From positions 6,695,690 through 6,759,689 of the forward strand of contig CM051029.1 in assembly GCA_027627225.1 (NCBI GenBank): DNA of 64,000 nt. The letters run 5' to 3'. Numbering within the stretch: position 1 is the first letter of the stretch; each line of letters begins with the position of its first letter. The notes under the pieces were generated by a model. It did no database searches. It saw only the letters and a list, made by a program, of their open reading frames with translations, and had not been told where the DNA came from. Shown in pieces: positions 25,467 to 37,552 of the stretch. Origin of the DNA: Congeria kusceri. Its lineage: Eukaryota > Mollusca > Bivalvia > Myida > Dreissenidae. A program made the position numbers and the translations under genes.

Positions 25467-27480
25467 GTAAGTGCGTTTTGTTGTGTTTAAGCTTGCGATT
25501 CTTTCATATGTAATGCAGATTATGACTTATAAAACTGAAGTAATTGTTCAATTTATCGAAGCTATGTAAATTTTAATATTGATCACAACATTATTATGGT
25601 TAATGTTAATGTTATAAGTGCTGCAAATATTGTGGTTGTGAAGTTCGAGTTTGATTCCAGAAGAAATCATGGCGTCACATCTTTCGACAGAAGTTATGAA
25701 ATGTGCAGTTTCGAAAAGACTAATATTTATATGAACTAACGTTAAGTAATTCAGTGGACACACGTAGTATGATCGTAAAACATAGCTTTGCTTAAAAATT
25801 GATTACATCTGCTGTTTCATACAATCACTTTGCAGTGTTCTGTAAACAATAGCTTGTTTATCAAAGTGTGTTCTAAATCTCACATCGCACTTTGCTTTAG
25901 GACTTCACAATTGTCACTGACATGCTTATAGTATAAGTATGCTCCAGCGTGTGCTTAAGACATTGTTGTAAGACATTGTTGAAAAGTTGAAGACGACGAC
26001 TAGATGTGAAATCAAATGAATAATTTACTAACTTACAAAGTTACTAAGACAGTTTTCAAATTCCGTACGCTTAGCCTTCCACCATACTTTTTTCAGCTGA
26101 ATCATCTCTTGTCAGTGAGAAGATGCTATCGTCAGGATGTCATGATTCGTCACTCGGTAGATTCGGCCCAATACATTAAAAAGTACGAATGTTGCCCAAG
26201 CTCACTTTATTTTGTGGAAGTGCTATATGTAATAACTTTAGTAAAAAAAAAAATACAAAGCGCAATGTTAATTACGCTGAGCGTTTTCAAAATGGCGTCA
26301 AAAACATGAGTTAATCTTAAATCATGATTGTGTGAATCTCGTATTGGTCGCTTTTTTCCATATTGGCGGCGTTCTATCCGTATCCGTATTGGCCGAGTTT
26401 TGAAATTTATTTTAAAAGTTTTGAATATTTAACTGACAATATTCCGTTATTTCAGCAATAACCCTAACCTTAACCCTTTAACTGACAATATTCTCGTTTA
26501 ATACAATACATTCAATAAATAATTCATGTGAGCACACAAGCATTTGTTATGACTTTGTTTCTATTAAGCATAACAGTCGGTCAAGGTGATATTAAGTAAA
26601 TATATGTAGTATTGTAGTATTTATCATCATGTAGTCTCGTCACTGTTGTTTCATTATATATGTGCATATGAATTAATTAGGCGTGATTTCAAATGCAACT
26701 AGAACCAGGTATCTAGGCAACATTTGTATCTTTACATATTATAGATATATTATTGTCTTAAAAATTCCCTCGACATTTTGTTGTAGAAAATAATCCTGTT
26801 TAGTAAGTGTGCATATTTTTTAGCAAAATACTGACGATATTCTCCTTAACATCAAGACACAATTAATTCAAACTTTCCACCTTTTTGCTAAAACATTAAA
26901 TCAATCAAATCCATACGAAATAACTTTGATCGGTTGTTTACAAAATGTCAGATGGTAAGTCAGTATTCCAAGTAAATCCATATTAGAAGAGTTTAAATAC
27001 GAAACCGTCGAAACTATTTTTTAAACGTACGTACAGGCTGAGTGGTATTATTATTTCCGTTTGTCAAGTACTTTCCGTTAAATGACACAACTTTGACTTT
27101 TCTCTGACAGGTTAACAATTGTAATATTGTTAACGATAACTAATCACATCACATTTAAGGCATATTTTGTAATACACATGTATTGTCTTGTTAACACTTG
27201 CTGTAGTCTCGTGTATTGAACATCTTATCACGTAGTAGCGTATGGTACACAAGGTTATGCAGAATTAGAACAATTAAACACGTTAACACATCTGTTTCAA
27301 ATGAAAAAAGTAAATGTACCATAACGGTTGTCAGGTTTGCGAATCACCAATAACAGTAACTTAATTAGCACTCGAGTAAGCCATTGTCTTATTAATTTTG
27401 ACTATACATTTCAATTTGTACAGTTAAATCCGATTGCTCCTCCGAGAATGTGTGATGAAATTTGCATGCGTGCATTGTTA
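25467..27480. other. Intergenic, no gene recognised
   Basis: AT-rich DNA. A short telomere-like string (ACCCTAACCTTAACCC, near 26460) is present but too short to be a real interstitial telomeric array. Confidence 0.4.
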
Positions 27481-27662
27481 GACCGTATACATCTCATGCC
27501 CTATAAAGCTTACGCGTGAGCTGAATACATTGATTATACAACCGTATACCGCTTACACCGAATGCAGCTCACCGTAAGCTAAATATAAGATGCTGCATAC
27601 CGCCGTATATAGCTCATGTCTGAAAGATTATGATGAAAATCATCATTATCATCATTGTCAGT

Positions 27663-27838
<176 letters not shown>

Positions 27839-27960
27839 TTCTCTTAACTATAAATTGGTAAATGATTTGTTTGTTTTATAGAAAGCCTCATGATTAGTTT
27901 ATGTGTTTGTATACGTAGTATTATGAACTAAATGAGCTACCTACATTTAATAAAGATGTT

Positions 27961-28089
27961 TCTACTACTATTACTTTTACTACTAGTACTAGTACTACTA
28001 GTACTACTAGTACTTCTACTACTGCTACGTCTACTACTACAACACTGCTACTACTACTACTACTGCTACTACTACTACTACTACTACTG

Positions 28090-28125
<36 letters not shown>

Positions 28126-28420
28126 GTACTACTAGTACTACTACTAATACTACTTCAACTTCTACTACTACTACTACTACTGCTGCTTCTTCTACTACTT
28201 ATACTACTACTACTTCTTCTAATACTACTACCACTACAACTACTACTACTTCTACTACTACTTCTACTACTATTACTACCACTACTACTACTGCTACTAT
28301 TACTACCACTACTACTACTGCTACTACTTCTACTACAACCTCTATTAATACCACTGCTACTACTACTACCAGTACTGCTGCTGCTTCTGCTACTGCTTCC
28401 GCTACTTCTGCTAATCACTA
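27961..28420. repeat. (CTA)n compound trinucleotide tract
   Basis: About 460 bp of ACT/CTA repeats with TTC, TGC and ACC variants, some forming ACTAGT palindromic units. It is the reverse complement of the 19-21.5 kb repeat class. Confidence 0.95.
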
Positions 28421-28439
28421 ATTATATTTAATACTGATC

Positions 28440-29400
28440 CCTCAGCTTGTGAGCTATGTACGTTAAAACCCTGGTCTTTCAGTGGTTGCTAACGGTCTTT
28501 AAAAGTCCTTAAACAGGTTGTTGGAGGTCGGCGTCTGGTTGTCGATCGTCGCCGACTGGTCCTATGACCCATTTTGGTCGCAGATGGTCTTCAATGTTGC
28601 ATCGGTTGTGAGAAGGTTTTCGTTGGTATGTATTTAGTCGGCGATAAATCGCAGACAAGTGTGACGTGTGGCGTACTAATTGTTGATCGCTGACTAGGGA
28701 CCGCCGACTGACTGCCGTCTGGTCGGTGATCAGTCGCAGACCATCAGGAGACCGCTCGCCGAGTTACCTTCGTCTCCAAAAATTTTGAAAATTAACGCAC
28801 AATCTTACAATACTTATTATAAACGTGACAGGAAACGTAATAGTTATAATTTAAAAGTGATAGCATGCCATTTTCAAAGAGGCAGGGCAGAGACAACAAG
28901 ATATTGCTGGATATGGAAAGTGTACTTGATAGTTTACCTTAACATTAAAATTTGCTGCCGGACATAGAGGATAATAGTATATTAATCATAATTGAATTAA
29001 ATAATCAACAAAACAACACGAATACATGCAGTTTATTAAATGTTCACAAGGCATACTTTAAATATTGCTTAATGCCATATACATATATACAAACGTTTTT
29101 TGAACAATGAGAAAAATCACAGAACTGAATAAAATATCGATTAATCCTACCCCCCCCCCCCCCCGAGCATCGACAACCAGTCGCCAACTAGTCGCCAATC
29201 GATCGCCAATGAGTAGTCAACCAATCGCCAATTAGTCGCCATCCAATATTTGATGGTTGTTGATGGTCGGAAGACAATCACCGACTTTTCGTACTACCGG
29301 TCGCCTTCCAGTCTTTGACCAATCGCCGCAAATTTTAGTTGTCGGTGTACGGTAACCGGTCGGCGACCTATGTGTGACCAAGGCTTAAGACGAAATGCCT
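28440..29400. mobile_element. Candidate non-autonomous element with GTCGCC/GGCGAC subrepeats
   Basis: Both ends of this approximately 0.95-kb segment are rich in short motifs of the form AGTCGCCAA and TCGGCGA, in inverse relative orientation: TCGCCGACTGGTC-type on the left, CCAGTCGCCAACTAGTCGCC and CCGGTCGGCGACC on the right. The outer ends (ACCCTGGTCTTTCAG; reverse complement of the right end CCTTGGTCACACATAG) are weakly similar, so terminal inverted repeats are only suggested. A C-run (29149-29164) lies inside. No coding capacity. Confidence 0.35.
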
Positions 29401-29439
29401 ATGTCAAGTGTATATGTATATAATATGCATACTATCCAA

Positions 29440-29560
29440 CGCATACATTTTACGTAAGCTATATACGTTGTCAACCAACGAATATAGCTCACCGTTTGCT
29501 GTATACGTTGCCAACTTACGTATACAGCTTACACGTAAGCTGTATGTGGTCTGAAAGTGC
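29440..29560. repeat. Palindromic GTAAGCTGTAT motif cluster, related to 27.50-27.61 kb
   Basis: Inverted copies of CAGCTTAC and GTAAGCTG alternate with ATACGTT. Related motifs (AGCTCACCGTAAGCT, ATATAGCTCATGTCTGAAAG) occur at 27505-27625. The two clusters flank the microsatellite and TIR-like DNA, as if those sequences had landed in one older repeat. Confidence 0.4.
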
Positions 29561-29733
29561 GTGTTTTTATTTTCTCAGTTGTGCGTGCTTCACCTTGTGA
29601 GTCGTTACATCTGTGTTTACTCGTATCATAACGCATGGTACGTTCCTTAACTCATTTTGGTTTACCATCTTATACAGCGTTGAAAACTGCTATTATCATG
29701 GTTACTGAGATAGGCAAATAATACATTATACGT

Positions 29734-30114
29734 TCACAATAGAATCTTATCTACGTGTTGTGTTGTATCTCGTTTACTTATCCAAAAACATGACACTATT
29801 AACGCAGCAACCCCGAGTAAGCTACCAATAATAATGTCGGCGAGTTGTCCCGCACTGTAACCTGTTTAGTGGAATAAATAAACTATCATCACAAATAGAC
29901 GTGTCAAAGTAAACATTTGTTACTTACAACAGTTATACAACGTAAACCAGCTATTGATTCGTTAAATTGGTTCGTTAAATTTAATGCTTTACAAGCACAT
30001 GTGAACACTGTTGAATTGCAGAAACATTCCAGCTCATCTGGTGCATTGTCATAACAATGGCTGCCGACAATCTGTTGAATCACGACTGTTTGTTCAGAAC
30101 TTCCGTTTGGTGTC
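29734..30114 (-). pseudogene. Truncated V-like Ig exon plus transmembrane exon
   Basis: On the minus strand 30114-29924 reads as the C-terminal part of an Ig V-like domain (EQTVVIQQIVGSHC ... LECFCNSTVFTC). This closely matches domain 1 of the 6.4-kb receptor (METVLYQQFVNGTC ... LDCFCNSTTVYTC). A phase-1 donor (GTAACA) leads to a phase-1 exon at 29861-29734 that reads YSAGQLADIIIGSLLG, VAALIVSCFWISKR and a short tail ending DKILL, stop. The N-terminal half of the Ig domain, including the first core Cys and the Trp, is missing: an in-frame TGA lies just upstream and the 46-bp minisatellite starts 45 bp further on. A short-tailed receptor gene truncated at its Ig exon is the best reading. Confidence 0.65.
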
Positions 30115-30158
30115 CTAAGTCAACGTATTAGCGTGGCCGGAGATGATGTAGAACATGA

Positions 30159-31084
30159 GAATGGTAGTCTGCTACCCGCATTCTGTTCTCCGAGATATGA
30201 ATGTGAATGGTAGTCTGCTACCCGCATTCTGTTCTCCGAGATAGGTTGGTGAATGGCAGTCTGCTACCCGCATTCTGTTCTCCGAGATAGGATGGTGAAT
30301 GGTAGTCTGCTACCCGCATTCTGTTCTCCGAGATAGGATGGTGAATGGTAGTCTGCTACCCGCATTCTGTTCTCCGAGATAGGATGGTGAATGGCAGTCT
30401 GCTACCCGCATTCTGTTCTCCGAGATAGGATGGTGAATGGTAGTCTGCTACCCGCATTCTGTTCTCCGAGATAGTATGGTGAATGGTAGTCTGCTACCCG
30501 CATTCTGTTCTCCGAGATAGGATGGTGAATGGTAGTCTGCTACCCGCATTCTGTTCTCCGAGATAGGATGGTGAATGGTAGTCTGCTACCCGCATTCTGT
30601 TCTCCGAGATAGGATGGTGAATGGTAGTCTGCTACCCGCATTATTTTCTCCGAGATAGGATGGTGAATGGTAGTCTGCTACCCGCATTCTGTTCTCCGAG
30701 ATAGGATGGTGAATGGTAGTCTGCTACCCGCATTCTGTTCTCCGAGATAGGATGGTAAATGGTAGTCTGCTACCCGCATTTTGTTCTACGAGATAGGATG
30801 GTGAATGGTAGTCTGCTACCCGCATTCTGTTCTCCGAGATAGGATGGTGAATGGCAGTCTGCTACCCGCATTCTGTTCTCCGAGATAGGATGGTGAATGG
30901 TATTCTGCTACCCGCATTCTGTTCTCCGATATAGTATGGTGAATGGTAGTCTGCTACCCGCATTCTGTTCTCCGAGATAGGATGGTGAATGGTAGTCTGC
31001 TACCCGCATTCTGTTATCCGAGATAGGATGGTGAATGGTAGTCTGCTACCCGCATTCTGTTCTCTGAGATTGGTTGGTGAATGT
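30159..31084. repeat. 46-bp minisatellite, about 20 copies
   Basis: Head-to-tail copies of a 46-bp unit containing GGTAGTCTGCTACC and GCATTCTGTTCTCCGAGATA, with few substitutions between copies (GGCAG, TTTGTTCTACG, ATTATTTTC variants). GGTAG-TCTG-CTACC forms a perfect small hairpin in every unit. There are no unique spacers, so this is not a CRISPR array. Confidence 0.97.
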
Positions 31085-31739
31085 TGGTTTCTGTAGTACA
31101 AACGCCTCTTGTTATGATTTATGGTTTAGTTCAGTTAATGTCATAAAAGTATTAGTTTTGTGTTTTTCTTGCATAATTTTTTCTATGAACTAACGGTACA
31201 AAACTATAATGGCTAATAATAGTGATTGTTTAAATAAAGGTCGTGATTTGGAAATGATGCGTGTTTTTACTCTTTTTCTGATAATACAATACATATATCT
31301 TTCGCAGTTTATTTTGTGTGCTTTTCACACCGATAGTGTGTATGTTTTCCAACAAAGTCAAATTGTATGTGTGTGTTTATCAACGAAATCATGTACAATT
31401 CAGGAAATGAACCACGCTGTATGTCTTTTCGTTACACGCGCCAGTCCCCAGTGATGTGGGTGTATGACAAAATGTCTAATTCACCTTATCAATATTTTGC
31501 TAGGTTGATTGTGATTTATTCAATGTGGGAATGTTTACTGTAATTATCTGGATCCACCATGATAAATACAATCATTAAATAATAATCACTTTTTTAAAAG
31601 TGTATATCAATTGTGTCAATATACTTGTGGCCAGTCATGGTTCCTGCCTTACAGGTATAATCAAGCCAGTAAGAGTTCACTCCTTGTTTAGATATGTTGT
31701 TTATTTTTTCCATCGTTATGTTGTTTAGAGGAGATTAAA
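31085..31739. other. Intergenic, no gene recognised
   Basis: AT-rich DNA with one 81-codon open frame of unremarkable composition and no domain signature. Confidence 0.4.
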
Positions 31740-32170
31740 TAAATCGTTGACTTGTTCAGGTTGTAAGACTCTTGTCCAGGCAATAACTGTGTCCATCATT
31801 GACGGATTTTCAAATAACTTGGCAGAAGTGATAACCATTATAAGAAGGTGTGTCACGTGCAAGAACTAAGTATAAGATCAAGGTCACACTTAAAGGTCAA
31901 AGGTCAAATTACATACCATGGACTCTGTGCGAGAATAATATTGTCCGGCATGGAAGAATGTTCAAATTACTTGACATAATTGATAAGCATTATAAGACGG
32001 CATGTGGCGTGCAAGAATCTGGTTTGCAGCTGAAAGGTCAAGGTCACTAATCAAGGTAAAACGTCAAATAATTGTCCAGAGCGTAATATTGTCATGCATA
32101 CAGGGATTTCTGATAATTGGCAGACATGATCACCGTCACCAGATGGTGTGTCGCATGTAAGAACCTGACT
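31740..32170. repeat. Three degenerate units of an approximately 150-bp repeat with AGGTCA motifs
   Basis: Anchor strings GTGTGTCACGTGCAAGAAC (about 31846), GCATGTGGCGTGCAAGAATC (about 32000) and GTGTGTCGCATGTAAGAACC (about 32146) mark three units. Each is followed by AAGGTCA-type sequence. I recall very similar tandem units from bivalve genomes. It contains TCAAGGTCA (31878-31886), a DR1 (31894-31906) and a DR0 (32035-32046). Confidence 0.65.
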
Positions 32171-34080
32171 TGTGAAGTTAGTGCATTACTTCACTTTATT
32201 GATGACTGTGCAGAGCATAATTCAAAAATAATAAAAGGCATTTGGTTGATTCTTCAAAGAATTATTTAAAATAGCAAAAGTAAGTGAAGCATACGAGAAC
32301 CATTACTCATAATTGCCCAAAAATATAATTACAACACTTTATTGAATTTTTTGTCAGGACTATAACTATTGATTGGAAGTTTGTTATACCTCGACAACTT
32401 CAAAGAATAAGAGAATACATTAGCAGAAAGTACAATATAAACGGACAATCGTCCTTTTGCAAAATAGTTTGTATGCATATAGACAAAGCGGCGCCATGTA
32501 AAACAGGCTGCATAGGAGGGGGCATCCGTGTCTGTGGACACATTTCTAGTTCCCCAATATTTTGGCACGAACACATCCATGTATAACTCAAATAATCATA
32601 GCTGACATTTCAAGCTGAAATTCAAATAAATAAAGAAAATACAACAATTTGTATTTCTTTCAAATTGGTGTGTGATAACTTTTGTTGAGCGTACATTTCT
32701 TTTTTAAATTACATAACATGGAATTCTAACAATTTGTTTATATAACCAGAAAGCCACATGGTCATATTTATCACATGGTCAAATATAAAAGTCAGGATTT
32801 TTAAGATTACAATTGTGGGGAAAATGTTTTGTCATTTCGGGAGATAGCGAGGTATTTTAGCAGCCCGTGTTATCATTTATTATTGATATGGTGAAATGTA
32901 TATAAAATTCCTTAAGACCTCTCGGACAATGGTCTCTAAAATGTTAGGGAGGTTTGGATTAAACAAAATTTAAAGACAAATTTCGTTAAAAAAACAACAT
33001 TCAAAATTATCTAAAATCTGACAACAATGGATTTCACGGAAAAACAATCGTCGCTAAAAGCGTCAGGGGGGAGGAGGTTCGTTAGGTAGACATGAGAAAT
33101 AAATATAGCAAGTTCTTTCTTGTCGTATACACAACGCAGACGTTCAAGTTGGCATTATTTCAATGGTTTATTGAAGCCGATTTCTTTTGCAGTCGTAGAA
33201 CTCAAATTATTTTGTTAAGACTTACCAAAAAAGAAAAGTAGTAAAGATGTTCAATATATCGGAGAGCTATTCTTAACATTTGCTGTTTGTGTTTCCTCTT
33301 TCTTTCTATTGGATTTTCCTCAGTCGTGTTGAGCCAAGGAGACTAGTACCGACTTGAAATATATTGCTATTACATTATACGAGAATTTATAATAAGCGCA
33401 GGCTTTGACCAGTATTAGGAGTAGTGATTTATTACATGTACCTTAATGTGTGTCTGCATCGACACGTATGATTTCTCAGACGCATATACAATTTATTTTC
33501 CTTGCATAAATCATATCGCTACAAAACTAAAAGAGTAACTTAAACAGATGAAAAATACATGTGACATCAAGAAGAACTGCTATTTCGGCCGGTATAGCCA
33601 ACAAGCATCAAACATTATTAATGCTTTGGAAAGTTTAGCATAAAATAAGAGGTGCTTTGTTAGTAGGACTACAGTAAATCCACATCATGAATACTTCTAC
33701 TTTATACCGCAGTTGAGTTCTAACACTTTAAAATCACACAATTCCTAGGCTGAGAGTTTAACAGATCCAGGATAATCCTGTTCAATTATTAACACAACAG
33801 ATGGAGACTTAAATGCTTTTAAATGCTTTAAATCCACACCATTGTATAATATTTACATTCAATTTCATTTGTCGCAGCAAATTGAAAGTAAAATAAGGAG
33901 AAAATGACATGTGTGTATGGAACTATTTTATTAATCGTAGTTTGGCTTCTATGACGTGTAGTTCGGTTACAAGGGGCGGTACTTCGCTGTTCCAATAAGA
34001 AAACTGCTGTGCGTGATATTTCTCTTAGAATGGCAATAAAATGCATGTAAACTTAAACAATATAAAGGAATGCTATGGAA
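32171..34080. other. Intergenic, no gene established
   Basis: AT-rich. A minus-strand segment near 33250-33345 reads ENPIERKRKHKQQ and then a hydrophobic stretch, vaguely like the transmembrane exon of the small Ig gene (PIEK). Its phase does not fit and an alternative frame stops early. Not annotated. Confidence 0.35.
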
Positions 34081-34197
34081 TAATTTTAGTTGCATTCATA
34101 CGATTTTGAACGCAATGGTCAAACTGGCAAAGCGTTTCATGGATAATTTGCCAGTTTGACCATTGCATTCATAAACGCATGAACGCAACCAAAATTA
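34081..34197. repeat. Long near-perfect inverted repeat (hairpin)
   Basis: Arms 34081-34131 and 34147-34197 (51 bp each) surround a 15-bp loop. The inner 20 bp (GCAATGGTCAAACTGGCAAA) is a perfect inverted repeat, and the outer 31 bp match at 25 of 31 positions by eye. The whole 117-bp unit could be a palindromic MITE or, if transcribed, a stable RNA hairpin. Confidence 0.85.
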
Positions 34198-35392
34198 AAT
34201 TCAATCCTTAATTTTTGAGTCCACAGCTGAAACAGACTTAGTGTAAGATAATGCTTTATGTAACTATTCAACTGTAATAAGGGAATCTGTGTTATAAGCA
34301 GTAGTTTACGGGTAAAGAAACTCTGCATGTTGACCAGGGACGTTCAGGCTTTGAGCGTCTTAAACGTTGTAATTAATGTGTGTTGTAACATATGCGTTAT
34401 TAGTTTGCCACTATCGATGTTGTAGGTGTGTCTGTCCGTCCGTGCGAACGTTACAAATCATGGCTCAGATATAACGTCAAGAAGTTGTGTTAGATTTCAA
34501 TACAGCATCCCATAATTATTGACCAGCATCATAAGGTGTGTAACGAACAAAATTCTGCTTAAACACTTAATAAACAGCCTCCAGGTGATTCAAACGTTTT
34601 AATTCTCTACAAATTTCTGCGTTTGATATTGATTGAACGAGAGAATGATTAGGCTCTTCATAATGCTGCGGCTATTCTTACATTACCGAGGAACAGCCAA
34701 CTTTGCTCACAGTGACAGTTCTTGTTTGATAATACAAGATGCACGTATTATATATTATGGGTCGTTGATTTTCATGTGAGTCGGCCTTGACTATAAATAC
34801 CATTACATACAAATAAAAAGGTCATATGCAGACACGCATGCCAATAAATAATACACATAGTCGGTAACTGTGATATTGGTATTATTAAGTACTATTTCAA
34901 ATAATGAGGATTTTTTACTTTATGTTAGTTTCCGTGTGCATTATGTGGTTGAAACTTGTGGTATGCAAAAGCCATACAATTGTATCACGTATTTGTTATA
35001 TTCATTGGCTTCCTATCTTATGGTAAGCGTTCGTGTGTGTGCGATCTTACAAGAGACAATTAACATAGTGAAAATAGCACAATACAATTATTAAAATATG
35101 AAAGAAAAAGTCGGTGCATGCGTTTGTTTATGTATTCGATAGTTTAGTAGTAATTTCGTTATGTTGGTGTTATGTTGGTGTTTTTCTAGCTATCAAATGA
35201 TAATGGTAGTATTAACTGCTTTTGGAAGAAAAACAGTTGATATATAAACTCTACACACGCACCATGAGCAAGCACACGTTAACACCCACACATGAAATAT
35301 TTTACACCGGCAACACACAATTATCCCAGACGCATACACCAAATGATACATACATGCATGCAAGTATTCAGACATCCCTTCAAGTTGAATAC
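34198..35392. other. Intergenic, no gene recognised
   Basis: AT-rich DNA. Around 34430-34560 there is weak similarity to the AGGTCA-type mollusc repeat (CATCATAAGGTGTGTAACGA). No exon found. Confidence 0.35.
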
Positions 35393-35691
35393 ATATTGAC
35401 ATCATCAGACCGTTCTCTTTATAACAGCTGTATTCCCCTGAGCTGTTTCGTTCGTGATTTTCAGTATATAAACATATACAGAAGTAATGCCAGCATTTGA
35501 GTTAATACTGCTGAGACCAACAACTGAAGTCATTATTGAGCAAACAGAAGCACACAGAGAAACGCATTCACCAACGTATGATTGTCCCTTGTAGCACAAT
35601 ACTTTTCTTGTTTCTGTGTCAGTCCAGTTGAAATGGAAACCCAGCTGCACGCTCCGATCTCCCTTTTCAGCATTTTGATAAACACAGGAAG
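35393..35691 (-). pseudogene. Frameshifted Ig-domain exon, relative of the single-Ig gene
   Basis: On the minus strand, after the acceptor GATTTCCAG, the frame reads SCVYQNAEKGDRSVQLGFHF, then a region like the 3.2-3.5 kb Ig exon: VLCYKGQSYVGEC against ITCMKGSSKIGDC. At about 35440-35455 the frame must shift to recover the Ig motif NSSGEYSCYKENG, which ends at a phase-1 donor (GTATTC). The exon length of 299 nt is one short of a multiple of three, consistent with a single-base deletion. Without the shift the frame ends at 35405. Signal-peptide and transmembrane exons were not established; an open frame at 36147-36222 with a hydrophobic stretch might be the signal exon. Pseudogene or sequencing error. 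Confidence 0.65.
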
Positions 35692-37552
35692 CTGGAAATC
35701 AAGCAAACACATTTCATCACCAAAATTGTTATCTGTCTATACATGTATGCCTTATTAACCTGGATAAATAAAGATAGTGCCTATCTGCAATACGACTTCT
35801 GTCATAATTACCTTAAGCAAGACAAAGTTTAATGTATACGTCTGCACTGATCTGTTTGTGGTTATGTATATCACTGTCAATTAGCTTCTAATGTTAGTAT
35901 TTTACTATGTTTAAAACACTGACTTGTGCCTTAAAATTATCACTTTCGGATGTGTTGGTCATTCAATAATTACATATAATTACATAACATGCATTTTAAT
36001 AAAACGTATCGGTTAATAACGATTTTATTAACAAAACAACCTAGTGGGAATTTGCTGAAGAAAAATCATGTAAAAGAGTGCGACTTTCATTTTCATTTTA
36101 CGAACGTTTATTAGTGTATCATATGCGCGCGGTATTGCACGGACACCGATACATGTACATGTGTATACATTTAACAAAATAAAACAAATGCAGTAACTGC
36201 TTGTCCTTTTGGAAACTTTCAACTAACTCGTGATAATATTCACATCCACATTAATGTAATTTAGAACATAATCGCCTTACTATTTTATTTCCAATCTGTA
36301 TATATTACACTATTTATTTAATATCGAGTATTAAATGAGATGTTGTTTTTTTTTTATACTGTTAAGAGAACAGTAGGTATTTAAACTTCCGCACGTAAGC
36401 AGTGTCCTGGTTTTAAGTATTCGGTCTTTTTTTGAATTGTATAACGTATATCATAAATTCAACAACGAACGAGAGGAGTGCTAATAATCTTAGCAATCTA
36501 GACATGCTCAAATCTCATAGCAAATACTGTCTAAACATATTTGCAAGTTTAATGATTTATGTCGACGCGAGTCATCTATGACATCAACAAGATACTAGTA
36601 CACTGGGAAGTACATACATTGATTAAAAGGATAATGTGTTGTGGAATATAACTGATCTGAAACTTCACATGCATCCGTGGCAGATACGCATTCCTAGGGT
36701 TATATATTTAGCACGATTTTTTTTTTACGGTAACCAGAGCAACAAATCAACATTCAAAGGCACGTTCAAATACAATACAAACGAGAATAGCGACAAATTC
36801 TCGATTGCACAGGTTAAAGACATACTAATAATTATTAGTATTTAGTTGATTTTTCAGAGCATCGGTATCATGAATGTAATCAGCGCAATATATTAAACCG
36901 ATCCTAAATATGAAGGAATTTCGTGAAAAGGAATAACGAACTCATGTCAAATTGCCACAATACGACATGTATTAGTTGTATCATCTTCACAAAAATGTAC
37001 CAGTTGCATAAACGAACAAAACATATTGTTTCAAAAAATATAAACAGCATAATTTCATATAATTATCTTGTGTGAGTACAACGTACTTATATTAAGTATT
37101 TTAACTTTACGTTTTATTTGGTTTGCATATAGTTTGTAAGTCTTACATTCTTGCCAAGTATCACCTGGTAATAATGACGCGTGTAAGCATTCGGTGGTGA
37201 AAATGCAGACTATTTTCATAAGTGTTTCATGTTAATAATTCATAACATAATTGCTACTAACACGTCAATGCATTGCATGACATACTTGGAAAAAAAAGAG
37301 CTAAGAATGTATTCAAAATACAAAATGCATTACTAAATAATAAACTTCATTCTAACCATCAAACGTGTTTCTTCAGATACCACACTATAACAAGCATCAG
37401 TGTATTCCGTACTATAAGCACGGTGCTGTTACGTGTCAAGTGTGTATCAATACGCTACCATTGATATTTAATTAAAGAAAAAACATACAATCATAACCCA
37501 AACGGAGGCTTTTTGTGGTTTTGTTTCCTCAAATGCAATATATGTCATGCAG
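35692..37552. other. Intergenic, no gene recognised
   Basis: AT-rich sequence with no recognisable exon or repeat apart from T-runs. Confidence 0.4.

Noticed and set aside
26455..26482. Interstitial telomeric repeat
   Set aside because: Only about two imperfect CCCTAA units.
30159..31084. CRISPR-like direct repeats
   Set aside because: Contiguous 46-bp units without unique spacers, in a eukaryotic context: a minisatellite.
33225..33350. Transmembrane exon of another Ig receptor on the minus strand
   Set aside because: Only PIE and general hydrophobicity are shared; phase does not match the family and the alternative frame stops.
36028..36222. Signal-peptide exon for the frameshifted Ig exon at 35.4-35.7 kb
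   Set aside because: Hydrophobic stretch present but no consensus donor in the right phase.
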